This document shows positions 10,663 to 22,312 of a stretch of DNA of 64,000 nucleotides, one piece after another. Source of the stretch: Acytostelium subglobosum LB1 (lineage: Eukaryota; Evosea; Eumycetozoa; Acytosteliales; Acytosteliaceae); contig NW_012236529.1 of NCBI RefSeq assembly GCF_000787575.1, positions 620,001 through 684,000 on the forward strand. Direction: 5' to 3'. Positions within the stretch are counted from its first letter, which is position 1; each line of letters begins with the position of its first letter. Position numbers and translations under genes: made by a program. The notes beneath the pieces are model-generated. The model had not been told where the DNA came from, ran no database searches, and was given only the letters and a program-made list of their open reading frames with translations.

Positions 10663-11465
10663 TTACAATGGGGTGTTCCAAATCACCAGGTGTTCATCAT
10701 CGATGTTCTTGTAACTCCTTCTCTTTCTGGCTTTAACCAGTGTGATATAACAGACAGCGATAAGGCCGAATAAAAGGGCAACTGAAGCAGCAACACTGAG
10801 ATTCCAACCGATGTACGGTCCCCAAGTTACCGTTCCACTCTTCCGAATGAATCCATTCTCACCATCAGGTAGTTGAGCACATGGGAAGTTGATCAATGGC
10901 CGTGAATCACTATTGCAATCCTATTGATTGATGTGATGGTGTAAGTCAAGGGGAAGGGCAAGAGCAAGAGATAATAATAACTTACAGCATGTATAGAGTT
11001 CATCAATCTTGTAAAGTATGAAATGGTTACGACGATGGCTATTAGTGCACCTCCAGTGATTAGTCGTGATGTTTGGGGCACTGTTGACGAGGACTTTTTG
11101 TAGCCGAGGAGTAGTACGGTGTGAAGTGCAAATGCTACTAGTACCAGGACAAAGGAGAGTGCCATCATGGCAGTGCATACACGTAGTACACTCTCAGTAT
11201 CATCCAAATATTCATAACTATTATCACTGGACGTAGTAGAATTGATATTCCTAAAGTGTTTAAAGTACAAATATGTCTTACTTCCATCGCCCCAGTCCAG
11301 ACGGAACCAATAGACTATGGATTGATTGATACGATTGATTGGATTAGTATGTTGTGGAGTTGAGTTATCATTGTCATTGTTATATATACCTTGAAGAGCA
11401 GCAATGTATATACATATTGTCAATAGGAATGTGAATAATGGTAGTAGGTTATAATATCTGTTCAT
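10663..11465 (-). CDS. Predicted four-helix membrane protein
   Basis: Exons 10986-11465 and 10663-10920 give 245 residues. The N-terminal hydrophobic segment (about residues 5-24) may be a signal anchor. It is followed by a polar loop with Asn-glycosylation sequons (NDNDNST, NQS, NST), then hydrophobic helices at about 97-120 (MMALSFVLVLVAFALHTVLLLG), 137-155 and 200-222. A short basic cytosolic tail contains KARKRRSYKN. The topology of a large first loop plus four helices recalls claudin/PMP22/SUR7-type tetraspans, but I see no defining motif and do not assign a family. A Cys pair (DCNSDS and NFPCAQ) lies in the second loop. Confidence 0.65.
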
Positions 11466-12065
11466 ATCCAGATAGTGTAATGTAATGTGATTGATTGGAT
11501 TGTTGTCGATGTCGATGTTGATGATGTTGATGGTTGATATTTATGTTGAAGTTGATGGTATGATGGATGTCAAATGTATTCGTCCAAGTAGCAGTAGCTG
11601 GTCTGACGCAGAAGTAGGATGATTATGTCTTCTTCTGCTTGTAGACAAGCAATGACCATGAGCTGGGTAGTTAACAACAACAACAAACAATAAGTATAAT
11701 TATCCACAGACCAATGTCTTGTCTCTCTATATATCTCTCTTTGTTCCTCACGATTGTATTATATATAACAAATATAAGTTATGTACGAGATGTAAGTTAT
11801 AACAACATCAATGCAATGATGTTGTGAGGTCATTGTGGGCATACAAGCAGGCATGACTCTCCTCTAACATACACCATTCCATTCACTTCGGGTTGTGCGA
11901 AGTAGCCAACAGATATTTGGGGTCGCGCATGTGTGGGGTGTCTCGTGCAAGCCTAGGAGTGAGGAGAAGTCCTACGAACTCTTAGGGGTTGTTCATTCAT
12001 CCATTCATTCTTTATTTACTTATTCATTCATTGAATATATATCTACAGATAATACATTCAATCAA
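11466..12065. other. Intergenic region with a possible hairpin
   Basis: This 600-nt stretch separates two minus-strand genes. The part 11885-11990 is less AT-rich than its surroundings and can fold: CTTCG pairs with CGAAG around 11886-11902, and CCTAGGAGT with ACTCTTAGG around 11953-11987. No protein or known RNA family is recognised. Confidence 0.4.
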
Positions 12066-13496
12066 TCATCCACTTATATAACATACATGATGACCTGAAT
12101 GAGACTTGGCATTGTCTTTGTCATTGATTAATGACCATTTGTCATCTTGTATGGAGTATTGTTGGTTGTTGTTCTTGCCACCTAGTTGTATGATTGAATG
12201 TGAATGTTCAATGTAGACAGCTGGTTGGAATCCAACTGTTGGACACATTGCCAAGTTGGCAAGTTGTCTGGTCGATATTGTATAGCGATGGAATGCACAC
12301 TTGGTATGAATGTAGATCTGATCAACACCATCATAACAACTCCAAAACATCGTACCGATTGATTCGACAACATTGGCAACTAGTTGTTCAGCAGTAGTGG
12401 TGGTGGTCTTTTCATCTGTCATCATGTTGAGCTTGATGATGTTGTATCCAAAGAACATTCCGGCATCCACTACAATCAGACTGTATGATGGTTTGTGGAA
12501 GAATACCCGTGTGCCAAACAATCCAGTCTGAACCCGGGCTGGGTAATCAAACTGTTGCGTTACAATGTTCAGACGGGCCACTCGATCCAGACTCTTAGTG
12601 CCCAGCTGTCCACCAACCAGATAGATATACTTGTCACCATCGAAACATGATGAGATAAGTCTACCTCCTCCTTGGAATGCGCCATCATAACATTGAGGAG
12701 CTTGTTGATTCTCCAAGAATGAGATGCGATAGTATTTGTTTGGTGAGGCACTTCCACCAAACAGATATACATTGCCTTGTGCGTAGACAACAGACATGTC
12801 ATCCTCAATTGACTTGGCAAAGGCATTCTTGTATGTTGTCCACTTGGATGTCTTTAGAGAGTATGTTGAATACTCTCTCTTGTTCAAAACAACTATTTGA
12901 GAGGATGTTGTTGCCGCTTGTTGTTGGACAGGGACAGGCTGTGGCTGATGGACGGGAAGCTGGACATCACTGATCAGTTTGAAGCATGACACGATCAAAC
13001 TCTGGAGGCTGTCCAACTTTGGTATGTCAATTTTGAATTGATAAGTTTGATGTAGATGGCTAGACTCGGATGTCAGCGAGCTGATATCCTGGGTCATGAC
13101 TGCACCTCCATAATTGCCAATTGTGTCAACATTTGTTTGAATGAACTGTTGGACAGAGTTACATGATGAAATGGATGTTATAATACGTGGAATGATATCA
13201 TTATCATCACCAATGTGATTGTTAATGTTATTGTTGTTGTTGTTGTCACTTGATTGTTTGTGTTGTGAGATGTATCTCATCTCGTTGATTATATCATTGA
13301 TTGTTGATTGAAGTTGTGATCGTTGTACATTGATTGGTAACTTTAACTTATGCTCTTGTTCCATTAACGATATGATCAATTGTTGATATTGAACATGTAT
13401 TCTCTGGCATGTCTCTTCCAATGATTGATAGGTTGTTGCACATTTCTTCAAACACTTCCACAGACTCTCCAATCTTTCTTCTTCCCTAACATCCAT
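12066..13496 (-). CDS. Kelch-like propeller protein with N-terminal coiled coil
   Basis: This single exon encodes 476 residues. The first 90 residues are charged and helical, with heptad-like spacing (EETCQRIHVQYQQLIISLMEQEHKL region), followed by an Asn-run linker. From about residue 205 there are kelch-like blades: VYAQGNVYLFGG, GDKYIYLVGGQ, YSLIVVDAGMFFGYNIIKL and HSIIQLGGK, with the usual YLFGG/YLVGG double-glycine strands. Dictyostelids have many proteins with a B-box, coiled coil and kelch- or filamin-type C-terminus. Here no B-box cysteine/histidine cluster precedes the coiled coil, so this is a shortened member or a separate family. The function is probably protein binding, and no enzyme activity is suggested. 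Confidence 0.7.
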   Translation of the reverse strand: MDVREEERLESLWKCLKKCATTYQSLEETCQRIHVQYQQLIISLMEQEHKLKLPINVQRSQLQSTINDIINEMRYISQHKQSSDNNNNNNINNHIGDDNDIIPRIITSISSCNSVQQFIQTNVDTIGNYGGAVMTQDISSLTSESSHLHQTYQFKIDIPKLDSLQSLIVSCFKLISDVQLPVHQPQPVPVQQQAATTSSQIVVLNKREYSTYSLKTSKWTTYKNAFAKSIEDDMSVVYAQGNVYLFGGSASPNKYYRISFLENQQAPQCYDGAFQGGGRLISSCFDGDKYIYLVGGQLGTKSLDRVARLNIVTQQFDYPARVQTGLFGTRVFFHKPSYSLIVVDAGMFFGYNIIKLNMMTDEKTTTTTAEQLVANVVESIGTMFWSCYDGVDQIYIHTKCAFHRYTISTRQLANLAMCPTVGFQPAVYIEHSHSIIQLGGKNNNQQYSIQDDKWSLINDKDNAKSHSGHHVCYISG

Positions 13497-13746
13497 CTCT
13501 GTTCTTTGATATGTTTGTTATTATCTCTATCTTGATGTTGGTTGATTGGTTGAATAGTAGTTGAGTGAAGACCAACAAAGGATGTCTAACCTTCCAGGTC
13601 CTTCGCTTTGGAACCTTGAAAGTTTGAAAATTGAGTTTATGGGACAAAACGACAAAATGAAGTGAATGAAGTTGAGTTAATGTCACATGCTTTGATTGAT
13701 TGCTGTTGCCCCTGACTTTGGTGATACATATACATATACATATACA

Positions 13747-14605
13747 ATGTTCTTTCATGTATGTATACTTACCAAACTATGTATAGATGATATGAGCGAA
13801 CGATTGAATGATCACAATGACATGACATGAACATGATATTGACCCTGACCTCAATATATATACATTATATATAGTTGACTCTAGAGAAAGACCTACATAT
13901 ACATCCAAAGCATTGTGGACCCAACTTATTCAATACAGCAACACAACAACTACATAGTGAAGTGGAGGGCACTTGTTCAGGTCGTTATGGATTCATCATC
14001 ACCATTACATCAGTGGAGTTTGTCAGCAAGGGCAAGGTGATTGAAGCAACAGGCTACGTCGTCTTCCAAGTGCGTTACAAGGCAATCATCTTCAAACCCT
14101 TCAAAGGTGAAGTACTCGATGCCGTTGTCACCAAGGTCACCAATGTATGTTCACATTCATTCATTCATTCAATCAATCAATCATTCAAACATATGACTAA
14201 CAACATCTTCACTTGATATAGCTTGGCTTCTTTGCCGAGGCAGGACCTCTATCAATCTTTGTATCAACACATGTAACTATACGATAATCATCATGCTCTA
14301 ATACATGATGACCCTTTACTAACATAACCTCTTTCTTCACAATAATAGCTGATACCTGCGGACATGCAATTCGACGCACAGAGCGCCAATCCATGCTTTG
14401 TGTCAGAGGATGGTTCGACAAAGATCAGCAAGGATGATGAAGTTAGACTTCAGATCAAAGGAACAAGAGTGGACGCAACTGAGATCGTACGTGTCACAAT
14501 CATAATGTGTACAAGCATCATGCATACGAGTTGATCCTAACCTTACCTACCCTTTAGTTTGCAATTGGATCAATCAGAGAAGACTATTTAGGTGTAATTG
14601 GATAA
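13747..14605 (+). CDS. rpb7: RNA polymerase II subunit Rpb7
   Basis: Five exons fit by phase: 13747-13758, 13875-14144, 14222-14272, 14349-14486 and 14558-14605, giving exactly 172 residues, close to the family length. The start MFFHLTLEKDLHIHPKHCG is the Rpb7 signature, and its first four residues come from a 12-nt exon. The N-terminal half is the truncated-RNP-like domain. The C-terminal half is the OB/S1-type domain (VSTHLIPADMQFD, then SEDGSTKISKDDEVRLQIKG), and the protein ends FAIGSIREDYLGVIG. Rpb7 pairs with Rpb4 to form the Pol II stalk, which contacts nascent RNA and initiation factors. The four introns in such a small gene are the densest in the window. Confidence 0.95.
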
Positions 14606-14969
14606 GCTTATGAATGAATGAATAGGCAGCTACGACTACTACTATGACAACACAACAGCACACACACATGCGACGATGAAAGATGACTATCACGCGAATA
14701 TCAATGGGAAGTTGAAGATGAAGGATGAAGAAGAAGAAGATTNAAATGAAGTAAGAGAGCGATTAGCTTAGTGTACAAACATTGAAGGACTGGTTGCCTT
14801 ATGGTGCAAAGGTTATATTGATTTGAATTGATTGAAAGGAAGGAAGGAGAATGAGGAGGGAGGGAGGGAGGAAAGGAGGAAGGACATCGACGACGACAAT
14901 GGCAGCAACATGGCGCAGCAGCAACTACCAACTGTCCAGTGAACTGAAGGATATGTTTGATATCGAGTC
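14606..14969. other. Intergenic region between convergent genes, one ambiguous base
   Basis: This region is the 3' flank of both rpb7 (+) and the voltage-sensor gene (-). GAA and GGA/GGGA repeats dominate (14722-14742 and 14836-14883), and base 14743 is N. No gene is seen. Confidence 0.6.
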
Positions 14970-15878
14970 TTAGAAGGGCGAGTTGTCAACGTCAAAGGAG
15001 AGATCGGATCCTTTTAACTCGGTGAAGTCCACGCGACTGCTGAATGCTGATCCACGTGCCTTTTGACTCTTGATCATCGCCAGCAGTCTGAGGAACTGCA
15101 CACCATATCGTAGTGCCGTCAAGAATATGATAACAATGCCTTCGTAGTCGAATTGGACAGTGTTGTGTGCCACCAAGTACATGAGCAATCCGCCCAACGA
15201 CAGCACCAACACAAACAGATCGAACCTATTGGACCACAACGTAAAGTACCGACTACGTTGTGATATTATCTGCAATGTGACCTCTGCCAACAACGCCAAG
15301 TTGACCATTATATCCAACAGCACGAATAACCAATGAGACGGCAGTACCGTTTGCTTCTTTATAATGTTAACAATGAGCTGTGAGTGTAGGAATGGGAGTA
15401 AGTATGATAGATTGATTGATCGACGTCGGGGACATGAACATACCCAAAGTAGGAGTACAAAGTTGATGCCGATCATAAAGATGTAGGCATAGTAGTACTT
15501 GTTGGAGAAGAGGACGCGATCGGCGTAGTTTGAGCATTGTCGATCGTTTGAGTGAATAGAGGAGTCGGTATAGGTTGCAAAGCTGGGTGACTCTGGGTCG
15601 TGCCAACATGTGAGCACGGCGTCTCCGCCATTAGTAGTCGAGTTGTATCTTGATATTGAAGAATGATGAGCATATTCCCCACTACTACTATTCAGATCAC
15701 CACTTGTCCTTGATACACTATCATTATCATTTGATTGATTGTTGTTATTGGCATTGAAGTAACTATATGACGCTGCCAATGATTCACTGTTTAAGCCTGG
15801 TGTACTTGTGCCACCTCCAAAGCTACTACCATATGATTGAGTTGTTGTAGTTGATGTCGTTGTAGTGGTTGTTGACAT
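14970..15878 (-). CDS. Voltage-sensor-domain-only membrane protein
   Basis: Exons 15444-15878 and 14970-15377 give 280 residues. The intron is a multiple of three without a stop, so unspliced reading is also open. About 120 residues of Ser/Thr/Asn-rich cytosolic leader precede four helices: S1 (KYYYAYIFMIGINFVLLLW), S2 with an acidic residue (LALLAEVTLQII), S3 with Asp in NRFDLFVLVLSLGG, and an S4-like helix TALRYGVQFLRLLAMIKSQK with spaced Arg/Lys. No pore or phosphatase domain follows; the tail is about 30 residues. This layout resembles Hv1 and TMEM266-type proteins. Whether it conducts protons cannot be told, because the charge spacing in S4 is not a clean every-third-residue array. The start is the first ATG after an AT-rich leader with sense CAAT repeats. 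Confidence 0.65.
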   Translation of the reverse strand: MSTTTTTTSTTTTQSYGSSFGGGTSTPGLNSESLAASYSYFNANNNNQSNDNDSVSRTSGDLNSSSGEYAHHSSISRYNSTTNGGDAVLTCWHDPESPSFATYTDSSIHSNDRQCSNYADRVLFSNKYYYAYIFMIGINFVLLLWVCSCPRRRSINLSYLLPFLHSQLIVNIIKKQTVLPSHWLFVLLDIMVNLALLAEVTLQIISQRSRYFTLWSNRFDLFVLVLSLGGLLMYLVAHNTVQFDYEGIVIIFLTALRYGVQFLRLLAMIKSQKARGSAFSSRVDFTELKGSDLSFDVDNSPF

Positions 15879-16959
15879 TGATTGATTGATTATATTATGA
15901 CTATTCAAACAAAGAAAACAACAACAAACAAAGATATAAATATCTGTATTTACGCCGATTAATGTGTCTTGTTGTGGTTCGCTCACACTCTTGGCTTTCT
16001 GAAAAACAGCAACCACTTCTTCTTTAGGTGTCCCTGGGTCTTGGGGGGACATCACTTTATTCCAAATCAGTCATTATTATTCCATCTTCATCATATGAAT
16101 CATTGTTATTAATAATTAATTAATCAAAAAAAGATATATTACTTGTATAAGTATACAAATAGAGAGATAAACATTGGATTTTAAAGTCCTAATCCGAAAG
16201 GAGTTCAACAACAAAGTATGTTCTTTAGAAAAAGCAAAGCATAGAGTGAGAACACTGATTTTGGGATCTTTGCAGTAAAAACGACAAAGAATGAAGGAAT
16301 GAAATGAAATTGAATTTGAAGTTGTTTGATTGGGTTGAATGTTCTTACAAACTTTGCTGAATCCCACGCATAAAATATCCAGCGAATAAAAGTTGTTATA
16401 AAATAGAATAAAATTTATTCTCTTGATCATAAAAGTTTGACCAGGTGTTGTTTGATCATCAACAAGGCCCTGCTACATATTACCCATCATCAATCACCTC
16501 ATCACTCGCTCATCAACTTTACATTATACATTCATTCATTCACATACTTAAGTATTTTATTTATTCATTTATTCATTCAAAACACACACACATTTACTCT
16601 AGAACAACACACCATAAGGGGTAAGTTCCACTTCAATTCACATTCAATTTCCAAACCAGTACCACGATTAAGATCTGTGGTGAAAGGAGGTTGCGAATGC
16701 GTTTGTTAATTGGTTGGCTGGCAGGCTGGCAGGCTGTTTGGTGGTCGGTCGGTCTTGTGGGTCTTGCGATTGAGTTGGTTGAGAGGTGGTGGAAAGAGAA
16801 GTTTGGAGGATTGCCTTTATTATCTCTATCTCTATATCTCTATATCTTGTATATACTTGAATTAACAATCAATCAATCAATCAATCAATCAAAACAAACA
16901 AAACAAACAATCAATCAATCAATCAGTAGTATTATTAATTAGATAGATAGTTTATTAGG
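15879..16959. other. Divergent promoter region, about 1.1 kb
   Basis: This lies between the 5' ends of the voltage-sensor gene (-) and the lysine-degradation gene (+). Both ends carry the tetranucleotide repeat in the sense of their own gene (15880-15893; 16868-16924). GGGGTAAGTTCC at 16618 looks like a splice donor and TTAGATAG near 16938-16945 like an acceptor, so a 5'-UTR intron of the right-hand gene is possible. No coding frame is convincing. Confidence 0.45.
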
Positions 16960-19900
16960 ATGTCTGAACCATCATCACCAATTGTAAACAACATCAAGGA
17001 TACGACTGCGCCCGCGTCGACGACAACAAATGTTGTGGATACAACAGCAGCAGCAGCAGCACCAGCTGTAGTCACACCACCAAAGCAAAAGGTTTACACT
17101 TTGGGTATTAGAAGAGAGGATAAGAATAGATGGGAGAGACGTGCCCCTTTGGCACCATCTCACATTGAGGAGTTGGTCAAGAAGGGCATCAAGATCATTG
17201 TCCAACCCTCCACTCTTAGAAACTACTCTAACGCTGCCTACCAAAAGGCCGGCGCCATCATCCAGGAGGACATCAAGGAGTGCGACGTCATCATCGCCGT
17301 CAAGGAAGTGCCATCCGAGTACCTTTTCCCAAACAAGACCTACATCTACTTCTCCCACACCATCAAGGCTCAGCCATACAACATGCCAATGCTTGATGAG
17401 ATCAACAAGAAGGTATGTGATCATGCCCATCCATTCAATCAATCAATCAAGTTAACTTACACCATCACACTCAATCGTTCGATAGCATATTAGATTGATT
17501 GATTACGAGCGTATCACTGACGAGAAGAATAGAAGATTGGTACGTTTCGGTTCGTTCGCGGGTTATGCTGGCATGATCGACATGCTTCATGCTCTTGGCG
17601 ATAGACTGTTGGCCAAGGGTTTCTCCACTCCATTCTTGCACGTCGGTTATTCATACGTGTACTCCAAGTTGGAGAACGCCATGGATGCCGTTCGCGCCAT
17701 TGGCGAGGAGATTTCACAAGTTGGACTTCCCGACGACTTGCTCCCATTCACATTTGCCTTCACCTCTGATGGTGCCGTCGCCCAAGGTGCATTGACAATC
17801 TTCAAGCTCCTTCCACACAAGATGGTCACTCCCGATGAGATGGTCGATCTTGTCAAGAACAAGAGTATGTATACACTGAGTAAGCAGCGAATGAATGATG
17901 CTAACAAACATGTACATTGAACAGAGGGAGAGCGTGGTATCCTCTATGGAACCATCATTACATCTGAGCACATGGTCGAGCCAATCGATCCAACCAAGAA
18001 GTTCGACAAGAATGAGTACTACTCTGACCCATCAAAGTACAAGCCATCTTTCTACCAAAAGGTAATGTTTTCCAGGACCTGTCCAATCTTGTTCAATCAA
18101 TCCAGTCCACTAACCTCCTTCATTCATCACTTCACAACATATACAGTACGCTCCATATATCTCAATTATTATCAACTGTATGTACTGGGATGCCAAGTTC
18201 CCTCGTTTGATCACCATCAGACAGATGGAGGAAATGGTTGAGACTGGCAACTCACGTCTCTTGGGTGTGGCCGATATCTCTGCAGATATCAACGGTTCAT
18301 TGGAGTTCTTGATGAAGACCACCTCAATCGATCAGCCACTCTATATCTACGATCCAAAGACCCAGGAAATCCACGATCCGTAAGTATTCCATTCCTTCCT
18401 GGTGCCAACTCAACCCACTCACCCACTCAATCAACACAGATCTACCGATCAGAAGTACATGTATCGTGATGGTATTATGTTCTTGGCTGTGGACAACTTG
18501 CCAACTGAGTTCCCGAAGGAGGCCACTCAATGGTTTGGTGACCATTTGTCAAAGTTCATGGAGGCAGTCGTCAGATCCGACCCAACCAAGCCATACGATG
18601 AGATGAATGATCTGCCACTGGAGATCAAGCGTGCCGTCATCACAGCACATGGCAAGCTCACTCCACCATTCGAGTACATCAAGGAGTTGAGAAAGAAGCG
18701 TGAGGCAATGTTTGGAAAGATCCTGATTATTGGTGCTGGCTACACCTCACATCCAGTCATCCAATACTTGACAAGAAACCCAAGCCACAAGATCACTGTT
18801 GGTAAGTGAACAAATGATTGAATGAATGAATGATCAGAGTGAACAACACATACTAACTCAATCAATCTAACATACTATAGCTGATATTGATATCGAACAA
18901 ACAAAGAAGGTGTTGAACTTTGAGCCAGACGTTGCTACAGCCATCGTTGATGTGAATGATGTGAAGAAGTTGGATGAGTTGGTCAGCAAGCAAAGTGTTG
19001 TTATTTCTTTGTTGCCAGAGGAGCTCAACCTAAAGGTGGCCAAATCATGCCTTCGCACCAAGAAGCATTTGGTCACAGTCGGTTACCTCACCGAGGAGAT
19101 GAAGGCCTTGGACAAGGAGGCCAAGGAAGCCGGTATCACCTTCTTGAACGAGATGGGTCTCGACCCAGGCATTGACCATCTTGAGGCTGCCAAGGTCATC
19201 AACGAGGTTCAAAGCCAGGGCGGCAGAATCAGGACATTCGTCTCCTGGGCTGGTGGTTTGCCCGCTCCAGAGTCCTCTGACAACCCTCTGGGCTACAAGT
19301 TCAGCTGGAGCCCAAGAGGAGTGTTGGAGTCGGTCACACTCGACGCACAGTACAAACAGGACGGCAGAGTCATCTCAATCCCAGGCCAGGAGGTCTACAA
19401 GAGGACACAGCAGGTGGACATCTTCCCAGCTCTGGCTCTCGAGGGTGTGCCAAACCGCAACTGCCTCGACTTGGCCGATTATTATAACATTACCGACTGC
19501 AACACATTGTTCAGAGGCACTCTTCGCTACCAAGGTTTCTGTCAGGTGATGGAGGCTGCCGTCGAGGTTGGTCTCTTGGACGAGACCATCCACGAGTACT
19601 TGCTGGCCAACTCACCCAAGCTCTCATGGAATGAAGCGTTGCGCAAGATTCTGCCAGTGCCCCTCAGCGAGGACATCTCCACCGAGGAGATCTTCAGAAG
19701 GAAGCTCAGGACCAGACGTGGCTATCCCAACAAGGGCTATGATGACGACAAGATCAGCAAGGTCCTCAGTGTGTTTGATTGGCTGGGCATCTTCTCCAAG
19801 ACCCTCTGGATCGCCCAGAAGGGCTCATACATGGATGGCTTCTGCGAGCTCCTCAAGGGCAAGCTTGAGTTCAGTCCATCGGAGCGCGACCTCATCATCC

Positions 19901-20169
19901 AGCATCTCATCTTTGGCATTGAGTGGCCAGGCGGCAAGCACGAGACCAAGACCTCGACATTGGTCTACTACGGTGACAAGGACATCTCGGCCATTGCATA
20001 CTGCATCGGTTTGCCAGTGGCCATTGCATCGGAGCTCATTGTCGAAGGCAAGTTGTTGAAGCGTGGCGTTGTCGTGCCCACCAGCGAGGAGTACTACAAG
20101 CCCATCCTCAAGGCCTTGAGCAATGAGGGTATTGCATTCGTGCATCGTTCTCAGTTTGACAACTACTAA
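16960..20169 (+). CDS. aass: Lysine-ketoglutarate reductase/saccharopine dehydrogenase (bifunctional)
   Basis: Six exons, 16960-17412, 17486-17864, 17925-18061, 18147-18379, 18440-18801 and 18881-20169, join in phase and give 950 residues. After an Ala/Thr-rich leader of about 45 residues comes the reductase half (LGIRREDKNRWERRAPLAP, then IRLIDYERI, VRFGSFAGYAGMID and YWDAKFPR). The saccharopine dehydrogenase half begins near residue 590 with the Rossmann motif KILIIGAGYTSHPVIQYL and contains LGLDPGIDHLEA-like sequence (EMGLDPGIDHLEA) and FVSWAGGLPAPE. The enzyme converts lysine plus 2-oxoglutarate to saccharopine, then to aminoadipate semialdehyde and glutamate, the first two steps of lysine breakdown. 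The leader is acidic/neutral and does not look like a mitochondrial presequence, so location is uncertain. The fused arrangement is the animal/plant form. Confidence 0.95.
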
Positions 20170-20449
20170 AGCGCCACAGAGAGATCGCAATCAACAACAC
20201 ATTAAACAATATTCAATCGATATGTCCATCCCCTCCTCCCATCCCCTATCCCCAAGACAAGACAAAGAAGTGTAGACATGTAGACGTGTAGACATAGACG
20301 TAACTTATTACCAACGTTCATTTCTATGCATGTAGTTAAACAGCAAGCAAGGCAGTGTTGAGTGAATGGATTGGAGTGGATTGGCATGGTATGGCATGGT
20401 ATGGCGAAGAGTAGGGTATGGTTTGTTATGGTACATCATCTCACGCGCA
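20170..20449. other. Short convergent 3' flank
   Basis: This lies between convergent genes. It contains a GTAGACATGTAGAC repeat (20270-20300) and GGCATGGTATGGCAT repeats (20382-20405). No gene is seen. Confidence 0.5.
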
Positions 20450-22312
20450 TTACGACTGCTCCAACTCATTGGCAGCCAATGCCAGGGACTTGAGGTTGTT
20501 GATGAGTTTGCCCGGTTGGTTAATGTCTGGATGCTTGTTTACAAACAGCTCGTTGTGGAAGTGATGTGACAGGTCGGCGTAGAACTGCTGGATCTCAATG
20601 GCTCTCTGCTCCACCTGCTTCAAACGTGGTCCAACCTCGTCCACCCTCATTGTAATGCTCAGGATTGATTCCCGCAGTGCTGTGATCCTTGGATCCTCCT
20701 TGCGTGCGACTGGTGCTGGTGCAGGTGCGGCTGCCTGGCCTGTCGCTTGAGATTGAGGTTGACGAGCTGGCGTGGCATCTGGCTGGCTCAACGTCGATAG
20801 GAAGCTCGATGTAAGATTGTGCTTGACGACCAGTGGCGTACTGAACGGTTGAATCTGTGGCGCTGGCTTCTTCTTGGTGGTCGAGTTGAAGTGCGTGGTG
20901 GCGCCCGTCCTAGTCGGCCTGGATGGTGTCTTGAGTATGACGCTGGATCCAAAGTTGGCGTTGCCATTGGAGAACGCGTTGGCACCACTGCCATTCTGAT
21001 TGGAGAACTGGCTCAATATATTCTGCCAATGCCTCTCCTCTTGTCTCCAACGTTCTATCAGTGTGTGCAGTGTTGATATCCTCTTCTCGACCTCCATGTT
21101 CTTGTAGTTTCTAAACATTGTCAACTGACTCTGTTGTTGTCTCTGTTGGTGTTGCTCATTGATATCGCTCACCTTCTCCACTGGAATCTTGGACACCTCA
21201 ATCGTGAAGTTCTTACATATCTCTCGCACTTAAGAATGAATGAATGAATGAGTGTCAGTGATTGATTGATTGAGTGGTCGGGCGGCCGTGTCCACAGTCC
21301 AGGCCCAAGATTGGTATTAACATACATGTCTTCTTAAAGTTGGCTGGCGTTGTATTGAGTTGTTTGGTTGCGATACCCTTGATAATCTCTAGCATGTCTT
21401 TGGTGTCCTTGGCAATACTGATCTTGATTGATTCCTGTTGTTGTTGCTGCTGGGGAGGTGGCTGAGACAAAGGCATTGCCAACGGTACTATTATGTTGTT
21501 GTTGTTGTTATCGTTGCTGTTGTCAACGACATGATCAAGCTTGGCCTTCTTCTTGATTGCCTGTGGCGTTTTGTCGTTGTTGTTGACACTTGAAGATGAT
21601 GAGGTATGGTCCATGGGTGGCAGGGATGCGTCGGCGAATGGCACGTCAGGTTGTGTCTGTACATTGTTGCGGCCTGGTGTTAATGTTGCTGTTGCTGCGG
21701 TTGTTGTTGTTGTAGTTGTTGATGTTGATGACGGTGATCCAGTTGGACTGTGAAGCTTCATTGAACCCATCATTGATATTGCAGAGTCTGTTGAGGCCAT
21801 TGTTGGTGATGGTACACCAACTCCATCATTGTTATTCTCTACATTCTTTGATGATGGAGTTGAGGCCTGCACAGCGGTCGCAGCAGCTGCTGGTGCCATA
21901 GGTGTTGCAGGAGCAACCAATGGGGCAGGTTGTGGTTGCTCCTGTTCCATCTCCTGTGTCTGGTCTACAATCTGGGCATCAGCGGCACCATTCTGTTCCT
22001 GTACCTGTACCTGTTGTATCGTAGATGTTGTAGTTGTTGTGGTAGTTGTGGTCACATCCTTGTCAACCTGTTGCTCCTTCTGTTGTTGGTCTTTCTCCTG
22101 TTCATTCTGCTGTTGTTGTTGTTCCGGTTGTGAGGAGGATTCAGGTCCATCCTGATGAGTTCTCTTTCTAAAGTTAACTTGAACTAAGTATCATAGGTCA
22201 GTCAGTCATTCATTCATTCATTCAAAGATGGGATTGAGTACACACCAGTATCTCCTCTAACAGTGCTCTGTCTTCGGTTATATGTTGATGTCCTCTTCTT
22301 ATAACTAAACAT
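20450..22312 (-). CDS. Low-complexity coiled-coil protein, candidate Dsn1/Mis13 kinetochore subunit
   Basis: Three exons: 22246-22312, 21326-22183 (an in-frame alternative acceptor starts at 22177) and 20450-21228, giving about 567 residues. The N-terminus is MFSYKKRTSTYNRRQ, followed by about 240 residues of Gln/Thr/Pro/Ala/Asn-rich low-complexity sequence. The structured part begins near DTKDMLEIIKGIATKQLN, continues with FKKTLREICKNFTIEVSK, and reaches a coiled coil RISTLHTLIERWRQEERHWQNIL. A helix with a conserved-looking Trp after an E-E-R/K stretch is the feature I associate with Dsn1/Mis13 of the Mis12 kinetochore complex. The C-terminal helices (VDEVGPRLKQVEQRAIEIQQ and beyond) would also fit. 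This is inference. A generic coiled-coil nuclear protein, or a nucleoporin-like protein, is the alternative. Confidence 0.5.

Noticed and set aside
12066-13496. B-box zinc finger at the N-terminus of the kelch-like protein
   Set aside because: The expected Cys/His spacing is absent in the first 60 residues.
15879-16055. In-frame N-terminal extension of the voltage-sensor gene (MMSPQDPGTPKEEV...)
   Set aside because: The extension runs through a Cys-rich, AT-rich stretch and a CAAT repeat before the Ser/Thr-rich leader; the ATG at 15878 gives a normal start and the extension looks like open untranslated sequence.
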